Shown piece by piece: positions 1-11,009 of a stretch of DNA of 64,000 nt. The notes below the pieces were generated by a model. The model did not search any database, was not told the origin of the DNA, and saw only the letters and a list, made by a program, of their open reading frames with translations. The position numbers and the translations under genes were made by a program. Positions within the stretch are counted from its first letter, which is position 1. Each line of letters starts with the position of its first letter. The stretch is from positions 1,458,735 through 1,522,734 of the forward strand of contig CACRXP010000016.1 of NCBI GenBank assembly GCA_902702965.1, given 5' to 3'. The stretch comes from Spirometra erinaceieuropaei (Eukaryota > Platyhelminthes > Cestoda > Diphyllobothriidea > Diphyllobothriidae).

Positions 1-1037
1 GCCGAATAGACCCATGCGATGCGTGAAGGTGCGAGGGCAGTGTGGGCAGTGGAGGCGAGTGTGGTGAGTGTAAGTTGGTGCTCCAGGCACTGGTTCGCCA
101 GTCTCTGTGCGATGGATTCGCAAGTGACCGACCAGGCCGATGCGTGAAGTGAAGGTGCGATCGCAGTGAGGGCAGATGTAGCCGTGGCCCTCACGTCGGA
201 CGATGGAGGTTGCAGGGGTTGTGCCTGTTGTTGTGTCAGGTTCGGCTGTGGTGAGGTCGTGGGCGACAGACGCCGAAGCGGCCGTCGTTGTGGCAGTGAA
301 GGAGGAAGAGGAGGAGGAAGGGGAGGAGTGAGGGGTGGTAAGGTCGGTGGCGCCGATGTCGGCTGTGGAGTGGTTAGTGGGTGCGCAATGTGATGGATTG
401 GGAGTGGGGCTCGGCGGGGTGGGTGTGTCAAGGCTGCGGTCAATTCCGCTCTCGTGGATGCGCATGTGGCCGAATAGACCCATGCGATGAGTGAAGGTGC
501 GAGGGCAGTGTGGGCAGTGGAGGCGAGTGCGGTGGGTGTAGGTTGGTGCTCCAGGCACTGGTTCACCAGTCTCTGTGCGATGGATTCGCAAGTGACCGAC
601 CAGGCCGATGCGAGAGGTGAAGGTGCGGTCGCAGTGAGGGCAGGTGTAGTCCTGATCCTCATCAGTGGTATCGGGAGGGGTGGGGGTGGTTGTGGTTGTT
701 GTGTCGTGGTTGGCGATGTGTGAGACGGCAGCCTGAACGGCCTCCGCTGGGGCAGTGGAGAGGGTGGAGGACGACGAGGATGAAAGTGGTGGTGCAGGAG
801 GAGTGTCAGAGTTAGTTGGCGGCAGAGAGGACGAGGAAGAGGCGGGCGGGGGAACGATGGCTGGAGCAGTTCGAGAGGTGCAGTTGATCCGAAGATGTCC
901 AACAAGTCCGATTCGTGCCCGGAATGTCCGGTGGCATCGAGGACACGTAGGGAGAGGTTGTGCGGCGGCGTTGCGGACTGGGCGAAGTTGTGATTTGCGG
1001 GCTTCGCGTTTCACTTTGGCGGCGGCGATGCGGTTGG

Positions 1038-1040
<3 letters not shown>
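1..1040 (-). CDS. C2H2 zinc-finger tail of an RTE-like retroelement polyprotein (partial)
   Basis: The minus strand is open without a stop from about 1040 to the left edge of the window, roughly 345 codons, so the ORF runs off the window. It starts in a basic segment (about 1035-950), then a CxxC...H...C finger (about 945-880), then a Ser/Thr/Pro-rich linker. Two pairs of fingers follow, each with a CPHC core and an H-x3-H end, near 650-570, 530-460, 180-100 and 60-1. The pairs are separated by repeated linkers, so the block is an internal tandem duplication of a two-finger module. The same sequence follows reverse transcriptase C-terminal segments near 18-19.5 kb and 29-30.6 kb, which is why I call it a retroelement tail rather than a host transcription factor. 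Its upstream side ends at a CA microsatellite, so this copy is 5'-truncated. The role of the fingers is unknown; nucleic-acid binding is an inference. Confidence 0.7.

Positions 1041-1069
<29 letters not shown>
1041..1069. repeat. (CA)n microsatellite
   Basis: About 14 CA units lie exactly between the zinc-finger ORF and the start of an R1 repeat, so this marks an element junction. A second short CA tract closes the R1 copy at 1540-1561. Confidence 0.95.
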
Positions 1070-1071
<2 letters not shown>

Positions 1072-1073
1072 CG

Positions 1074-1561
1074 ACGACAGTTCGTCCGTCGATTTCGACG
1101 ATGACCACCGTGTGCCCCACAGCACCAGCGGTGGGAGCAGAGACTGTGACTTGCGCAGGGGTTTATAATGCCAGTAGACTTGCGCTGCATCTACCTACAC
1201 TCTCTCCTCCTCCCCTGCCTGAGTCCGGTGTCAAGACAGAGTGAAGAAGACCGAGGACACGGGAGGCCGCAGGTGGATGGCTCGGACGGATCCTCGCCTT
1301 GGCGCTCCACTCCGCGCCCCCTGGTCCACACAACAAATGACCAGGATTTTTGCCGCCACAACAATGAAGGGCGTGACAGTGAGTCCCAGTTTTGCAACGG
1401 CTGTCGACAACAGGACTGCCAGCGCACCCCGTCAATGTTGGCATTTGCTATTGCGCACAGATAGCGCCTGCCAGAATCCGATGTGGCCCCCGTGTTGGTC
1501 CAGCGCATCTAACACGTTGCCCGTTTAGAGGGTACAAATAAACACACACACACACACACAC
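1074..1561 (+). repeat. R1 dispersed repeat, full-length copy 1
   Basis: The segment begins with a CGACAGTTC-type motif. It shares blocks with 6143-6595 along almost its whole length, and with shorter copies near 2795, 20002, 27598 and 43489. Shared blocks include GACGATGTCCACCGTGTGCTCC, read here in two parts, a CT-rich tract and a CCCCCTGGTCCA block. It ends in ATAAA plus a CA tract. There is no long ORF, so it is probably a non-autonomous element; which machinery moves it is unknown. Confidence 0.65.
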
Positions 1562-1803
1562 ATTAGTTGAACGCCATGTCAGATTGCCCGAAAAGTCTAC
1601 AAAAGAAGCTGCTACCACTGTCTAGAGGACTCTCAGGCAGGGTTGGATGCAGTCAGAGTGAATTCTGGCTTCGCCAGCGGCCACTGCCGACTGAGGGGAT
1701 AAATCGGGTTTCTGTATACGAAAAAATCTCATTTTAACGACTACCATCTTCTCCTACAACGCGGGATTTGAGCTGTTGAGTGTAGTGTTCGGAGTACACG
1801 ATA

Positions 1804-2791
1804 CAGGAGGTGGCTAACTCATGAAATGTCAACCGAAGTTCCGAAATGTGCTTTCGTTTCGAATAAATTAATTAAATATGCTTATAAAAGTAATCATCAT
1901 GCAGCATTCTTCTATAATAATTCATTTACCTCAGGATGTCGGCTTTCGAAAAAACTTCTTTCCGGCTGCACGCGAAAAACATACTCTGCAAAAATGACTA
2001 CTTATGTGACATGCTTTTTTCATTGATTTTCGATGCCCTTAAATAGTTAATTATAGTCCATGGAAGCCATGCATGAAATATCCATTCTTTGACTCATTCG
2101 GTAGAAAACCATGTATTATTCCAATTTTGTACTCGAAGGAAGGGTATAATACGGTTTTAAAAAGTTTCTAATTATGAGAACATTTGATACTGTAAAATGA
2201 CCGCTCATAGGACGTCATGTCTCTGCATTTAAAAATGGGGCTTGTAAATTTAACAATATGGCTCAAATTCACTGCTAAATTTTATGAATCCCATATGGTC
2301 TGCTCTTAATACTATAGAGAAATGTATGATTTTTCGCACGCGAAAAAGATGTGGCTTGCAATTTTTAAACCTTGAATGCAAGTATAACTGCATGTCGGGT
2401 TCAAAATTATTCGGGAATTGAAAAAGTTTTGAAAACCGAATTATACCGTTCCTTTAGGTATAGAATAGGAATAATACATAACTTTCTATCGAATGAGTAA
2501 TAGAATGGATATTTTATGCATGTCTTCCATGAAATATAATTGAAAATTTAAGGGCATCGAAAATCAATGAGAAAAGTGCATGCTACGTAAGTCGTCATTT
2601 ATTACAGAGTGTGGTTTTCACACGCAGCCGGAAAGAAGTTTGTGCAAAAGCCGACACCTTGCAGTAACTGAATTATTATAGAATTATTCTGCACGATGAT
2701 TATTTTTAAAACCCTTCTTGATTAATTTTTTTCGAAACGAAAACGCATTTCGGATTTTCGGTTGATATTTCATGAGTTAGACCACCTACGG
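1804..2791. mobile_element. Fold-back (MITE-like) element, copy 1, full length
   Basis: The left arm (1804 to about 2300) is the imperfect reverse complement of the right arm (about 2310 to 2791), giving a ~1 kb hairpin with almost no spacer. The ends read CAGG(A/T)GGTGGCTAACTCATG and its inverse, and a TA lies on each side (1802-1803 and 2792-2793). TA flanks with CAG-type termini are typical of Tc1/mariner-class elements. There is no transposase ORF. Related copies lie at 6700-7608, 12265-12714 and 13113-14107. Confidence 0.8.
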
Positions 2792-2794
2792 TAG

Positions 2795-2870
2795 ATCGAC
2801 CGTCGCATCAGACGATGTCCACCGTGTGCTCCACGGTAGAGTAGGAGCAGAGATTATCTTTGTGGGAAGG
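2795..2870 (+). repeat. R1 dispersed repeat, short fragment
   Basis: It matches the first ~80 bases of the R1 copy at 1074, including the GACGATGTCCACCGTGTG block. It starts right after the TA flank of the fold-back element, which suggests the fold-back element inserted into an R1 copy. Confidence 0.55.
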
Positions 2871-3468
2871 AGGTTAGATTGTTCCTTAGGTGAGGATCAC
2901 CATATTTGCAAACTTCTGCTTGAACCGGGGCAGTAATGGGGACGTTGCCGCAGGACGTCTTTTGCGCCGTCTGTATTGTCTCCTGCGGGGATGGCGAGTG
3001 ATGAAGCTCGTCGTTAATCTGTTGGTGGCTTCTTCACAGACTCCGGACGGGGGACTGAGGACGTCCATAAAGTCATCGGTCCAACTCTCTGGAATCATCG
3101 GTTTTCCGACGCCATGGTTTTCCTGTCTGAATTGGTAGCTGCCATACTGCATTGGGCAGAGCATCGTAAACCGGCATGATGGGCACGAGGAAATTCGTGT
3201 ACGCCCTTCCGTCTTGGCAAAATTTTTCCCGTTAGCCCCGTTCTCCCTGAATTGTGCTTTAGGGTCCCTTGAATTGTCGACCCATTACATTTCGATGGGT
3301 TACGCGTTTCAATCACGTCGGGGTCACCGCACGTCCAATTGTAATGGGTCGACGACTTGAAGTTTCCAAAATCAAAATTAGACATGCGAATCTCTCCGTA
3401 CCATGTGATAGCAAAGTGGCCCGCACAGTATCAGCTAACACCACGCTGCTATCGAGATATTTTTTTAA
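2871..3468. other. No gene recognised; upstream part of PLE
   Basis: This stretch lies before the readable reverse transcriptase and is broken by stops in all useful frames. It may be decayed 5' PLE sequence. No promoter or repeat was recognised. Confidence 0.4.
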
Positions 3469-4794
3469 TTTATTAACGACATTAGAGACGTTGACTTCAA
3501 CGGCATGATGATGTTCTCGCTGGACGTCTCATCACTTTTTACAAACGTTCCCGTTACCGAGACAGTTGAATACATATGTGAATTTCTATCAAACAATTAT
3601 CAAGAAATAAAAATTCCGACGAAGACACTCAAGGAATCATTACTAAGATGCACATTAAATGTGCAGTTTCTGTTTGACAACCAAGTCTATAGACAAATAG
3701 ACGGCGATACTATGGGCTCGCCTCTCAGACCTCCCCTAGCCGATGTCTTCATGAGCAAATTGAATAGATCCCAACTAAGCGATAACATCGAAAAGCTTAC
3801 ACATTACGGCCACTATACTGATGATATCTTTGCAACTGCCACAGCAGAAACCGACGCAGATACCCTCTTAAACGCTGCAAATCAGGCACATCCCCCTAGA
3901 AAATTCACTTTGGAGATCGAAACGGCCGGTTCGCTCCCTTTCTTAGATGTTCTTCTAAGCAGGAGACCTGACGGCAGTGTCCGAAGAAGCGTCCACCGGA
4001 AGACAACCTGGTCTGGACAGTACACGAACTTCGCTAGTTCCATACCCCTACAACAAAAACGAAATCGAGTCCGATGTTTAGCACAAAGGGCTAGAAAATG
4101 TTGCTCAAGGGGTAGCATCGAGGAGGGACTTAGAAAAATCCAGGACGCCCCTCGTGAAAACGGGTACCCGGACAGGTTTATTGCAAATAATATTTCGGAA
4201 CGACCAGTAAAACACTCCTCACTGACTGCCAGAAAGAAACCTCTGTTCCTTAAAGTCCCTTTTCAGGGGGACGCTGCGCGTGAACTCCTTGGGAGACTCC
4301 TTTATCAAGCTGTTTAGCGAACCTTCCCAGCAGCAAGGGTTCACGTATCCTTCTCTACTAACCTTATTTTACACGGAGAAGGTAAGGATAAGTTGCCACC
4401 GCAGACCCCTTCAATGTGCGTCTATTTCTTCACTTGCTCCTGTAGAGCAGGCTATATTGGTCGCACGAGTCTGCGCTTATCCAAGAGAATACGGGAACAC
4501 CTCCCGGCATGGCTGAGAAAAGGCGAAACTAGGAGCATAAGCACCGCCATTCTCGCGCACGTTGTCGATTCCGGACATCGTGCGGACCTCAACGAAGCTT
4601 TTCGTGAGATCTATAAGGTCCCGTCAAGCTACCCTAAATCACTGGGACAGCGCCTGTTAGCAACAGCAGAGGCGGCCACTATCAGGTTGCGAAAACCAAT
4701 CTTGTGCGCACAGAAGTACCGCGTTCAGGCACCGCGCCTACAGTGGTCGAAGGTCGACAATCGGCGCAAATCTCCCCGAGCCCTTCCGCTCTGA
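3469..4794 (+). pseudogene. Penelope-like element RT plus GIY-YIG endonuclease, one in-frame stop
   Basis: One frame encodes a reverse transcriptase followed by a GIY-YIG endonuclease, the domain order of endonuclease-bearing PLEs. Counting from the ATG at 3505, palm motif A (LDVSSLFTNVP) is at about residues 6-16, motif B (MGSPL, then RPP) at about 70, and the catalytic YTDD at 104-107. The LPFLDVLL and TWSGQYTNF segments follow. The endonuclease holds CSCRAGYIGRTSLRLSKRI followed by REHLP, with the family's Arg and Glu present. A single TAG at 4315-4317 separates the domains; downstream the same frame continues at once (RTFP...), so this is one ORF with one nonsense mutation. The RT N-terminus is missing: a stop lies at 3466. 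Motif B departs from the usual SPLSP. In living PLEs the protein nicks DNA and primes cDNA synthesis. Confidence 0.85.
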
Positions 4795-4995
4795 ACCTGT
4801 GCCTGCCACTGACTACTATTACCATCCCTCCTCCACACCCAGCCTGTGTTTTAAGGCGAACTTTATCTATCTATTTTATCACTGACGCGTTTTTACTTCT
4901 ACCCCGTTCCCATATAATTGTACTGGCCCGACAAGAATTTATCGAAAGCTACACATGCTCGTCACCTCGTCTTCTGAAAATCAAAATTCTGGGAA
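4795..4995 (+). mobile_element. PLE 3' untranslated region
   Basis: The sequence after the endonuclease stop resembles the stretch after the decayed endonuclease at 48530-48800, including a CTGGCCC block and a GTCTTCTG block near the end. This supports an element end near 4990. No typical poly(A) tail is visible. Confidence 0.55.
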
Positions 4996-6142
4996 GACAG
5001 CGTACAAAGTCAAACGCGGCTCAAGCAATTGATTGACTAGGAACGTAAGGCGGACTGAAGGCGGCATGAGTGAGTTAGCGCCGGCAACCGTGGGGGGAGG
5101 TGAGTATATTCCAATTTTCTCTGCTCTCTGAGCTGGCGGGTGGTTCGGCATCTCCTTAGCTTCCGCAAAAAGAACCAAAAATTACTGACCATGAAATATA
5201 AGGCGCTGTGGCTGAGCGCCCACTTAGCAAGCCGATTAGATACCGGGAGCTATTGGAACAATCAAACAGATACCGTAACTTTGATAAAATATCCCGTGTA
5301 CACAAAAGTATTTTCAATGCACAGCTTATGATGCGTGCCCCTAATCGACAAGCATATGGCGAATTCTCTTCAGGAATTTTATGCAACTCCAATATATCGC
5401 TAACCACGGGCCACATTTCTAATCGTCCATGTAGGAATGGACGCGCAACCATCTGTTGACTTTCCGAAGCAAACGAAGCTGGAATGGCCGGCATGGGTCA
5501 CCAGCAGGTAACCATCTGTTGGACCAAAGTCGGCAAAGCAGTGTTTGTGTTGACAAAGATGTGGCCAGATTGATACGGTGTTGTTTCGGGCTTATTTTGC
5601 CGCTAATCAGTCAATTATAACTCTGGCCACCATCCGGAACCAGAAGCATCCCGGTTCAGAGCTTGTTTGCTTCGGAAAGTAGGTGGGTTGCTGTGAGACC
5701 CCTGCGGTAACCGAGACCGCCAGGTGGCGAGGCACTGATGAGGTGCCTGCAACCCATTTGACAAAATCCGTCTGCGGACCATCTGCGTCGTGGGCGTGTG
5801 TTTCTGGTTCAAGATAGTGGCCAGAGCTATGATTGGCTGAATAAAAGCGGCATACACTGGAAACATACATTTCTCTATCAATTTACTCCCACTGATTATA
5901 ATTAGCCCATTGTCTGTCTTCGATATTCTCCATATCCCATGGCACTTAAGCTTGCTAAAAAATTTCAAATACTGAAGAGAAAATGACGTTTTGGGGCAAG
6001 AACCCACACAAACGTTTCCTTCCACTGATTTCAGACCTACTGAAAGTGCACATTTTTGGCGGGAAGATGTACAACGGGACATTACAACTTTAGACCTAGT
6101 AGTATATTATATACGCCTCAATAAAAAACCCATGAACATGAC
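4996..6142. other. No gene recognised
   Basis: Only short overlapping ORFs with no recognisable domain. AACCATCTGTTG occurs twice, near 5447 and 5508. Probably old unclassified repeat or unique intergenic DNA. Confidence 0.5.
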
Positions 6143-6595
6143 AGTTCGTTCTTCATTACCATCCATCATGTGCTCCACAACAGGGTTAGAGCAAGGACGG
6201 TGACTTGCGCGGGAATTAGTTTGTGGTAGTAGTAGACTTGGCCAGCATCTATTGCACTCTCTCTCTCTCTCTCTCTTCCTCCCGCACCTAGATCCAGTTT
6301 CAAGACATAGTCAAGAAGACCGGAGGCAGGGGAGGGCGCAGGTAGCTGGCCCGACGAAAACCCGCTCACAGGCGTACCACCACCCCCCTGGTCCCATTAA
6401 GAAGATGCCGGGGGGGGGGGGGAGGAAGGCGGGGGTTGCTCGGATCCCAGTTTGAGCGGCGTGAACCGGCAACTGAGCCTGCCACCGCGCCCCAAATGTT
6501 GACATTTGTTATGGGCCCACATTTCCGACAACGTCTGCCGGCCTCCAATCTAGCTCCCTCCATGTTGGTCCAGAGTATCCACCGCGTGGGACACA
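6143..6595 (+). repeat. R1 dispersed repeat, full-length copy 2
   Basis: It matches the copy at 1074-1561 from the GACAGTTC head to the final CCATGTTGGTCCAG block. It carries a CT dinucleotide tract near 6258-6276 and a 13-base G run near 6411-6423, both in positions where copy 1 has similar but shorter tracts. Confidence 0.65.
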
Positions 6596-6596
6596 T

Positions 6597-6714
6597 ATAT
6601 CACGCAATCATATTTCTCAGTAAAAGTACATAGGCCTGTTCATACCTTGCGTGCGCAAGATATGGCAACGTGGAGGGCAGTCTGTATCGCTTCGCAACTG
6701 GCGTGTTATTGCAG
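6597..6714 (+). repeat. ~118 bp direct repeat, left copy
   Basis: Runs from ATATATCACGCAATCATA to GGCGTGTT and matches 7609-7727 with scattered differences. The two copies bracket the truncated fold-back element at 6700-7608. Confidence 0.75.
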
Positions 6715-7608
6715 CATAATTCTACGATGATCCAGTTACCTCAGGGTGCCAGCTTTCTAGTGAACTTATTTCCGACTGCATGCAAGGACTGTACTCAGCA
6801 AAAAAATGACTACATACGTAGCATGGATTTTTTCATTGATTTTCTATGCCCTTGAAAATTCAATTATATTTAATGCAAAACATGCATAAAAATATTCATT
6901 CTTTTGCTCATTCGGTAGATAATTACGTCTGTTTCTAATTTTATGCTCGAAGGAGGGACATAATTCGGTTTTAAAGAAACTTTTCTAATTCCCAAATAAT
7001 TTTGCGCCCGGCCTGCTGTTACACTTGCATGCAGGGTTACAAAACTACAAGCCGTATATTTTCCGTGTACGGAAAACCATGCATTCCTCCAGGGTATTAA
7101 GAGGAGACCATCTGGGATTCATAAAAGTAAGCAGTGGATATGAGCAATATTGTTAACTTTACAAGTCACATTCGTAAATGCAGATACATGATGTTTTATG
7201 AACGGCCATTTCACGGTATTAAAAAATCTCACAATTAGAAACTGTTTTGAAACCGAAGTATACCCTTCCTTTGAGGTTAAAATTGGAAGAAGACGTGATT
7301 TTTTACCGAATAAGTAGAAGAATGATTACTCTGGTGCACCTTTTCCATGAAATATAATTGAATTTTTGAGGGCATTCAAAATCAATGAGGAAAATTCATG
7401 CTACGTAAGTAGTCATTTTTTGCAGAGTATATTTCTTACATGCAGCCGGAAATAAGTTTATTCGAAAGCCGGTATCCTGAGGTAACTGAAATATTATAGG
7501 ATTATGTTGCAGGCTGACTCCTTTTACAACCCTACTTAATTAGTCTTTACGAAACGAGAACGTATTTCGAAATTTCGGTTGGCATTCCATGAGTTAGCCC
7601 ACCTACTG
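6700..7608. mobile_element. Fold-back (MITE-like) element, copy 2, left end missing
   Basis: It has the inner left arm, centre and right arm of the family at 1804-2791. It ends with GCCCACCTACTG followed by TA at 7609-7610. The outer ~90 bases of the left arm are absent; the left copy of the 118 bp direct repeat stands in their place. Confidence 0.75.
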
Positions 7609-7727
7609 TATATCACACAATCATATTTTTCCGTAAAAGTACATAGGCTTATTCATACCTTGCGTGCGCAAGATATGGCAAGGTGGAGGTCAGTCTGCCT
7701 CGCTTCGCAACCGGCGTGTTGGGCCTA
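7609..7727 (+). repeat. ~118 bp direct repeat, right copy
   Basis: Second copy of the segment at 6597-6714. It starts at the TA flank of the fold-back element. Confidence 0.75.
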
Positions 7728-8438
<711 letters not shown>

Positions 8439-9689
8439 GTGCTACACGGACGTGAGAGCGCAAAGCACACAAGGTGGAGTCCAGGTCATTATGCCAGTTT
8501 GGTGCTGTTACCATCGTAGGTTAAATGGATAAGACCCACCTATGCCTCCGTTATGGAGGACGGACGCAGAATGGAGTCAAAACGCGACCACTTACGGCGC
8601 AGCAGACCAGATGGGCTGAAAAATGCGCGCGTGAAACCAGATAGCCAATCAGCGTGTGCTTAATCATCGAACAAGCGTGATGCCTTTGCTCACGCGTGCA
8701 GCCCAATCAATGGCCGGTCGAACACGATGGGTTTTCCTACTGGGGGATTATCATGCAAGGAACAGCCAATCCACGATCAGTACGCTAGCGTTCAGGTTGT
8801 TCCAGAATCATTATGAGGCGAATAAATAAGGCGAGTTTTGGCGTGTCTGACATCGTGTTACACGGGTTGGCAGAATAAAGAGAGCTTGGAGCAGCTCTGT
8901 CAGGACTTGTGAACAACGCCATAATCCCGGACTTTTATTTTCACAAAAGGCCGTGCCTCTCAACAACGATCGTACGCGTAGGACTCTCTTAGTCCCCCTG
9001 TAGTTCAGATCGCGTTTCGTTCGCTCCCCTCACGGACTCCTACCAGGAATGCAGTTACAACTCGGAAGTGAGGTTGACATTGAAATTCGCGCAATCAGTG
9101 GTCTGTGCCATCCGTATTATTCGTATACAGGCAGCAGTTCAGCCGGTCTGTGGCCCGTCCGAAACGCACCCGATGCAACCGAAAAAGCACGCGTCGCTCG
9201 CATGAGCCAAAGTCTCTGCCAATCACGCAGCTCCGTGAGCGCGCGCGCAGTTCAAAATAGCCTGCGTCACAGACTGCCCACTGCCAAAACGGCACGTGCG
9301 TAACCGCGTGCTGCTTGGCCGGCAACGAAGCGTGGACGGTAAAAATTTTGGCGCAGTAGGTGGAACTATGCGACTTTTATGAGATGGCGTGCGTTCTGTC
9401 ACTTTACAGCACCCAAGGGAGTTTTGAGAGTCGCGACATCCAGCTGCTGACGGAATCAGGGAAGTGGGGACGTGAAGATGACACGCAGCAAGTAATCCTT
9501 TTATTTATATATAAAAAGGATGACGTGTACACCCGCGTGGCGTCTCGCTCACGGTGCCATCGTGCGCGCAGGTTCAGTCAATGCGCTCAAGTCGTCCTGA
9601 CGAACAGAGGTCTCTTAGTCACATCTGGGGTTAAAAAGTCAAATAACCAGTACATCCTGCTTGCTGGATAGGGTCAGAATCAGGAGTAA
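8439..9689. other. No gene recognised
   Basis: Short ORFs only. Many CCAAT-like motifs occur (for example near 8640-8780), but without a linked gene. Unclassified. Confidence 0.5.
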
Positions 9690-10115
9690 TTTATTCGTTT
9701 AAGTTCAGCGTAATACCCTTGAAAACATTTAAGGAGTAAAGTTCAGCAAACGCACGCTTTCGACCATTCGTCATCAGGCCTGTACAGTCACATAAATGAG
9801 GGTAGAGTAGCAAAAAGTTTAAACAGCAAATAAACGGTAGGTAGGGGGGATGGGTTTGAAGGAGTTCAGAGATCAGAGGTTTAGGGAGGGAATGCGTCTG
9901 GCAATTGGCTATGTCTCTTTTTCGTTGCGGTAACGCGATGTGGCAGTAGGTGTGCACACAAACGCTGGCCCACCTTTGACCGAGGGAGCCTTAGGGGGGC
10001 AAAAGGTTGGGTTGACTAACTGTATGGCTAACGCCTCTGCTGTCGCAGGTATCCTCTGACGCAGGAACTCGGAGTGTCTCGTAGGCACTTTATCAGGGAG
10101 GGTAGAACAGCAAAG
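9690..10115 (-). mobile_element. PLE fragment (end of GIY-YIG endonuclease and 3' region)
   Basis: The minus strand at about 10095-9960 encodes a segment with EFLRQRIPATAEALAIQL. This matches the C-terminal part of the PLE endonuclease (QRLLATAEAATIRL in the copy at 4393-4794). The rest is 3' sequence. Heavily truncated and non-functional. Confidence 0.6.
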
Positions 10116-10259
10116 GTTAAGCAACCAATAGAGGTCTATATGGGGGAAAGGGGGTTGAAGGGCGTTCAGAGCTCAGCGGTCGGATTCTAGTTCTGTCTGG
10201 GGTTTCGGGAGGGGGAGGGGGAAGGTGTCTGGCGATTAACTGTCCGTGTTTCGTCGCTT

Positions 10260-10436
10260 CACCGCGACGTGGCGGGTTTGAACACGTATGCTGGGTTTGT
10301 CTTTGTCCAGGGGAGCCTTAGCGCCTCTACCAGCGCTTTATGCGAGCACAGGAATGGGTTGGCTAACCGTATGGCCCCTGCCTCTGCTGTCGCAAGTATT
10401 CGCTGACGCAGGAACTTGGAGTGTATCGCCGGCACT
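10260..10436 (-). mobile_element. PLE endonuclease fragment, downstream part
   Basis: On the minus strand a segment with KFLRQRILATAEAGAIRLA and a Cys-containing tail continues the endonuclease that begins at 10985. The two parts are split by the hammerhead element at 10437-10842. Confidence 0.65.
10378..10436 (+). repeat. 59 bp direct repeat, left copy
   Basis: Matches 10843-10901 with two differences. The pair flanks the hammerhead-bearing insert and lies within PLE endonuclease coding sequence, so it may be an unusually long target-site duplication. Confidence 0.8.
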
Positions 10437-10842
10437 TTCCATATTCCGTGCTGAGGCATAGGCTGATCAAGGTAATTGACCACTCGCGGAGCGCGCAAGC
10501 CGGTGAGCCAGATGGCCGAGCAATCCTCACGCTAGCATCAAACACGTGTGATGACATTTCGGTATTTAACAACTTGCATGCCGCCCAGCAAGCAATTAGC
10601 GCACCAGCGGGCAACGATCCTTCATGAAGTGGAACGCAGTTAATTGCTATAGGTATGCGGTAGCATAGCGACTGCATCCTATAAATACTGCAAATTCCTG
10701 TGCACGAGTCACCCCTTTCTGCCACTGTCTCTGATGATGGATTCAAGTGAGAATACGAAACGTCAGGCGAATAAAACCCTTGATCCAGCGATCGCTTCCT
10801 TTTCTGCTCAACTAGTTCCTGGAACTGGCATCTTCGCTTGTA
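10437..10842 (+). mobile_element. Hammerhead-ribozyme-bearing short element, copy 1
   Basis: A 406-bp insert interrupts the minus-strand PLE endonuclease reading and is flanked by 59-bp direct repeats. On the plus strand it has a TATA-like CTATAAATA at 10679-10687, a hammerhead core at 10731-10764, and AATAAAACC just downstream. The order and spacing match the element at 21532-21782. There is no ORF. Being antisense to the disrupted PLE argues against it being that PLE's own terminal repeat. Confidence 0.65.
10725..10772 (+). ncRNA. Hammerhead ribozyme, minimal type I-like
   Basis: CTGATGA (10731-10737) is followed by a helix II hairpin, GGATTC pairing with GAATAC with one mismatch, then GAAACGTC (10757-10764). 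Helix I pairs TGTCT just before the core with AGGCG just after the predicted GTC cleavage site, five pairs including two G-U. Helix III is only the self-complementary ACGT, so cleavage would need a dimer, as described for minimal hammerheads in Penelope-like and other retroelements. Folding was done by eye. Confidence 0.72.
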
Positions 10843-10985
10843 CTGCCTCTGTTGTCGCAAGTATTCGCTGACGCAGGAACTTGGAGTGTATCGCCGACAC
10901 TCGGAATGCTTGGTTGACGTCTACCCGATGGGCGCTGTCAACCAAGTGAGCCACAATTGCGCTAGAGGTGGACATTTCCCCGCCT
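10843..10985 (-). mobile_element. PLE endonuclease fragment, upstream part
   Basis: The minus strand reads SAIVAHLVDSAHRVDVNQAF and continues to KFLRQRILAT, matching AILAHVVDSGHRADLNEAF of the 4.4 kb PLE. It breaks at 10842 where the hammerhead element begins. The last 59 bases are repeated at 10378-10436. Confidence 0.65.
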
Positions 10986-11009
10986 TGATATAGCCAGGCA
11001 GGACGGTAC

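Noticed and set aside
9360..9671. 103-codon plus-strand ORF as a gene
   Set aside because: No domain recognised and no supporting context; left as unclassified.
9740..9780. Minus-strand CTGATGACGAATGGTCGAAAGCG as a hammerhead
   Set aside because: The bases between CTGATGA and GAAA do not form a helix II, and GAAACGTC is replaced by GAAAGCG. It may be a dead relative.
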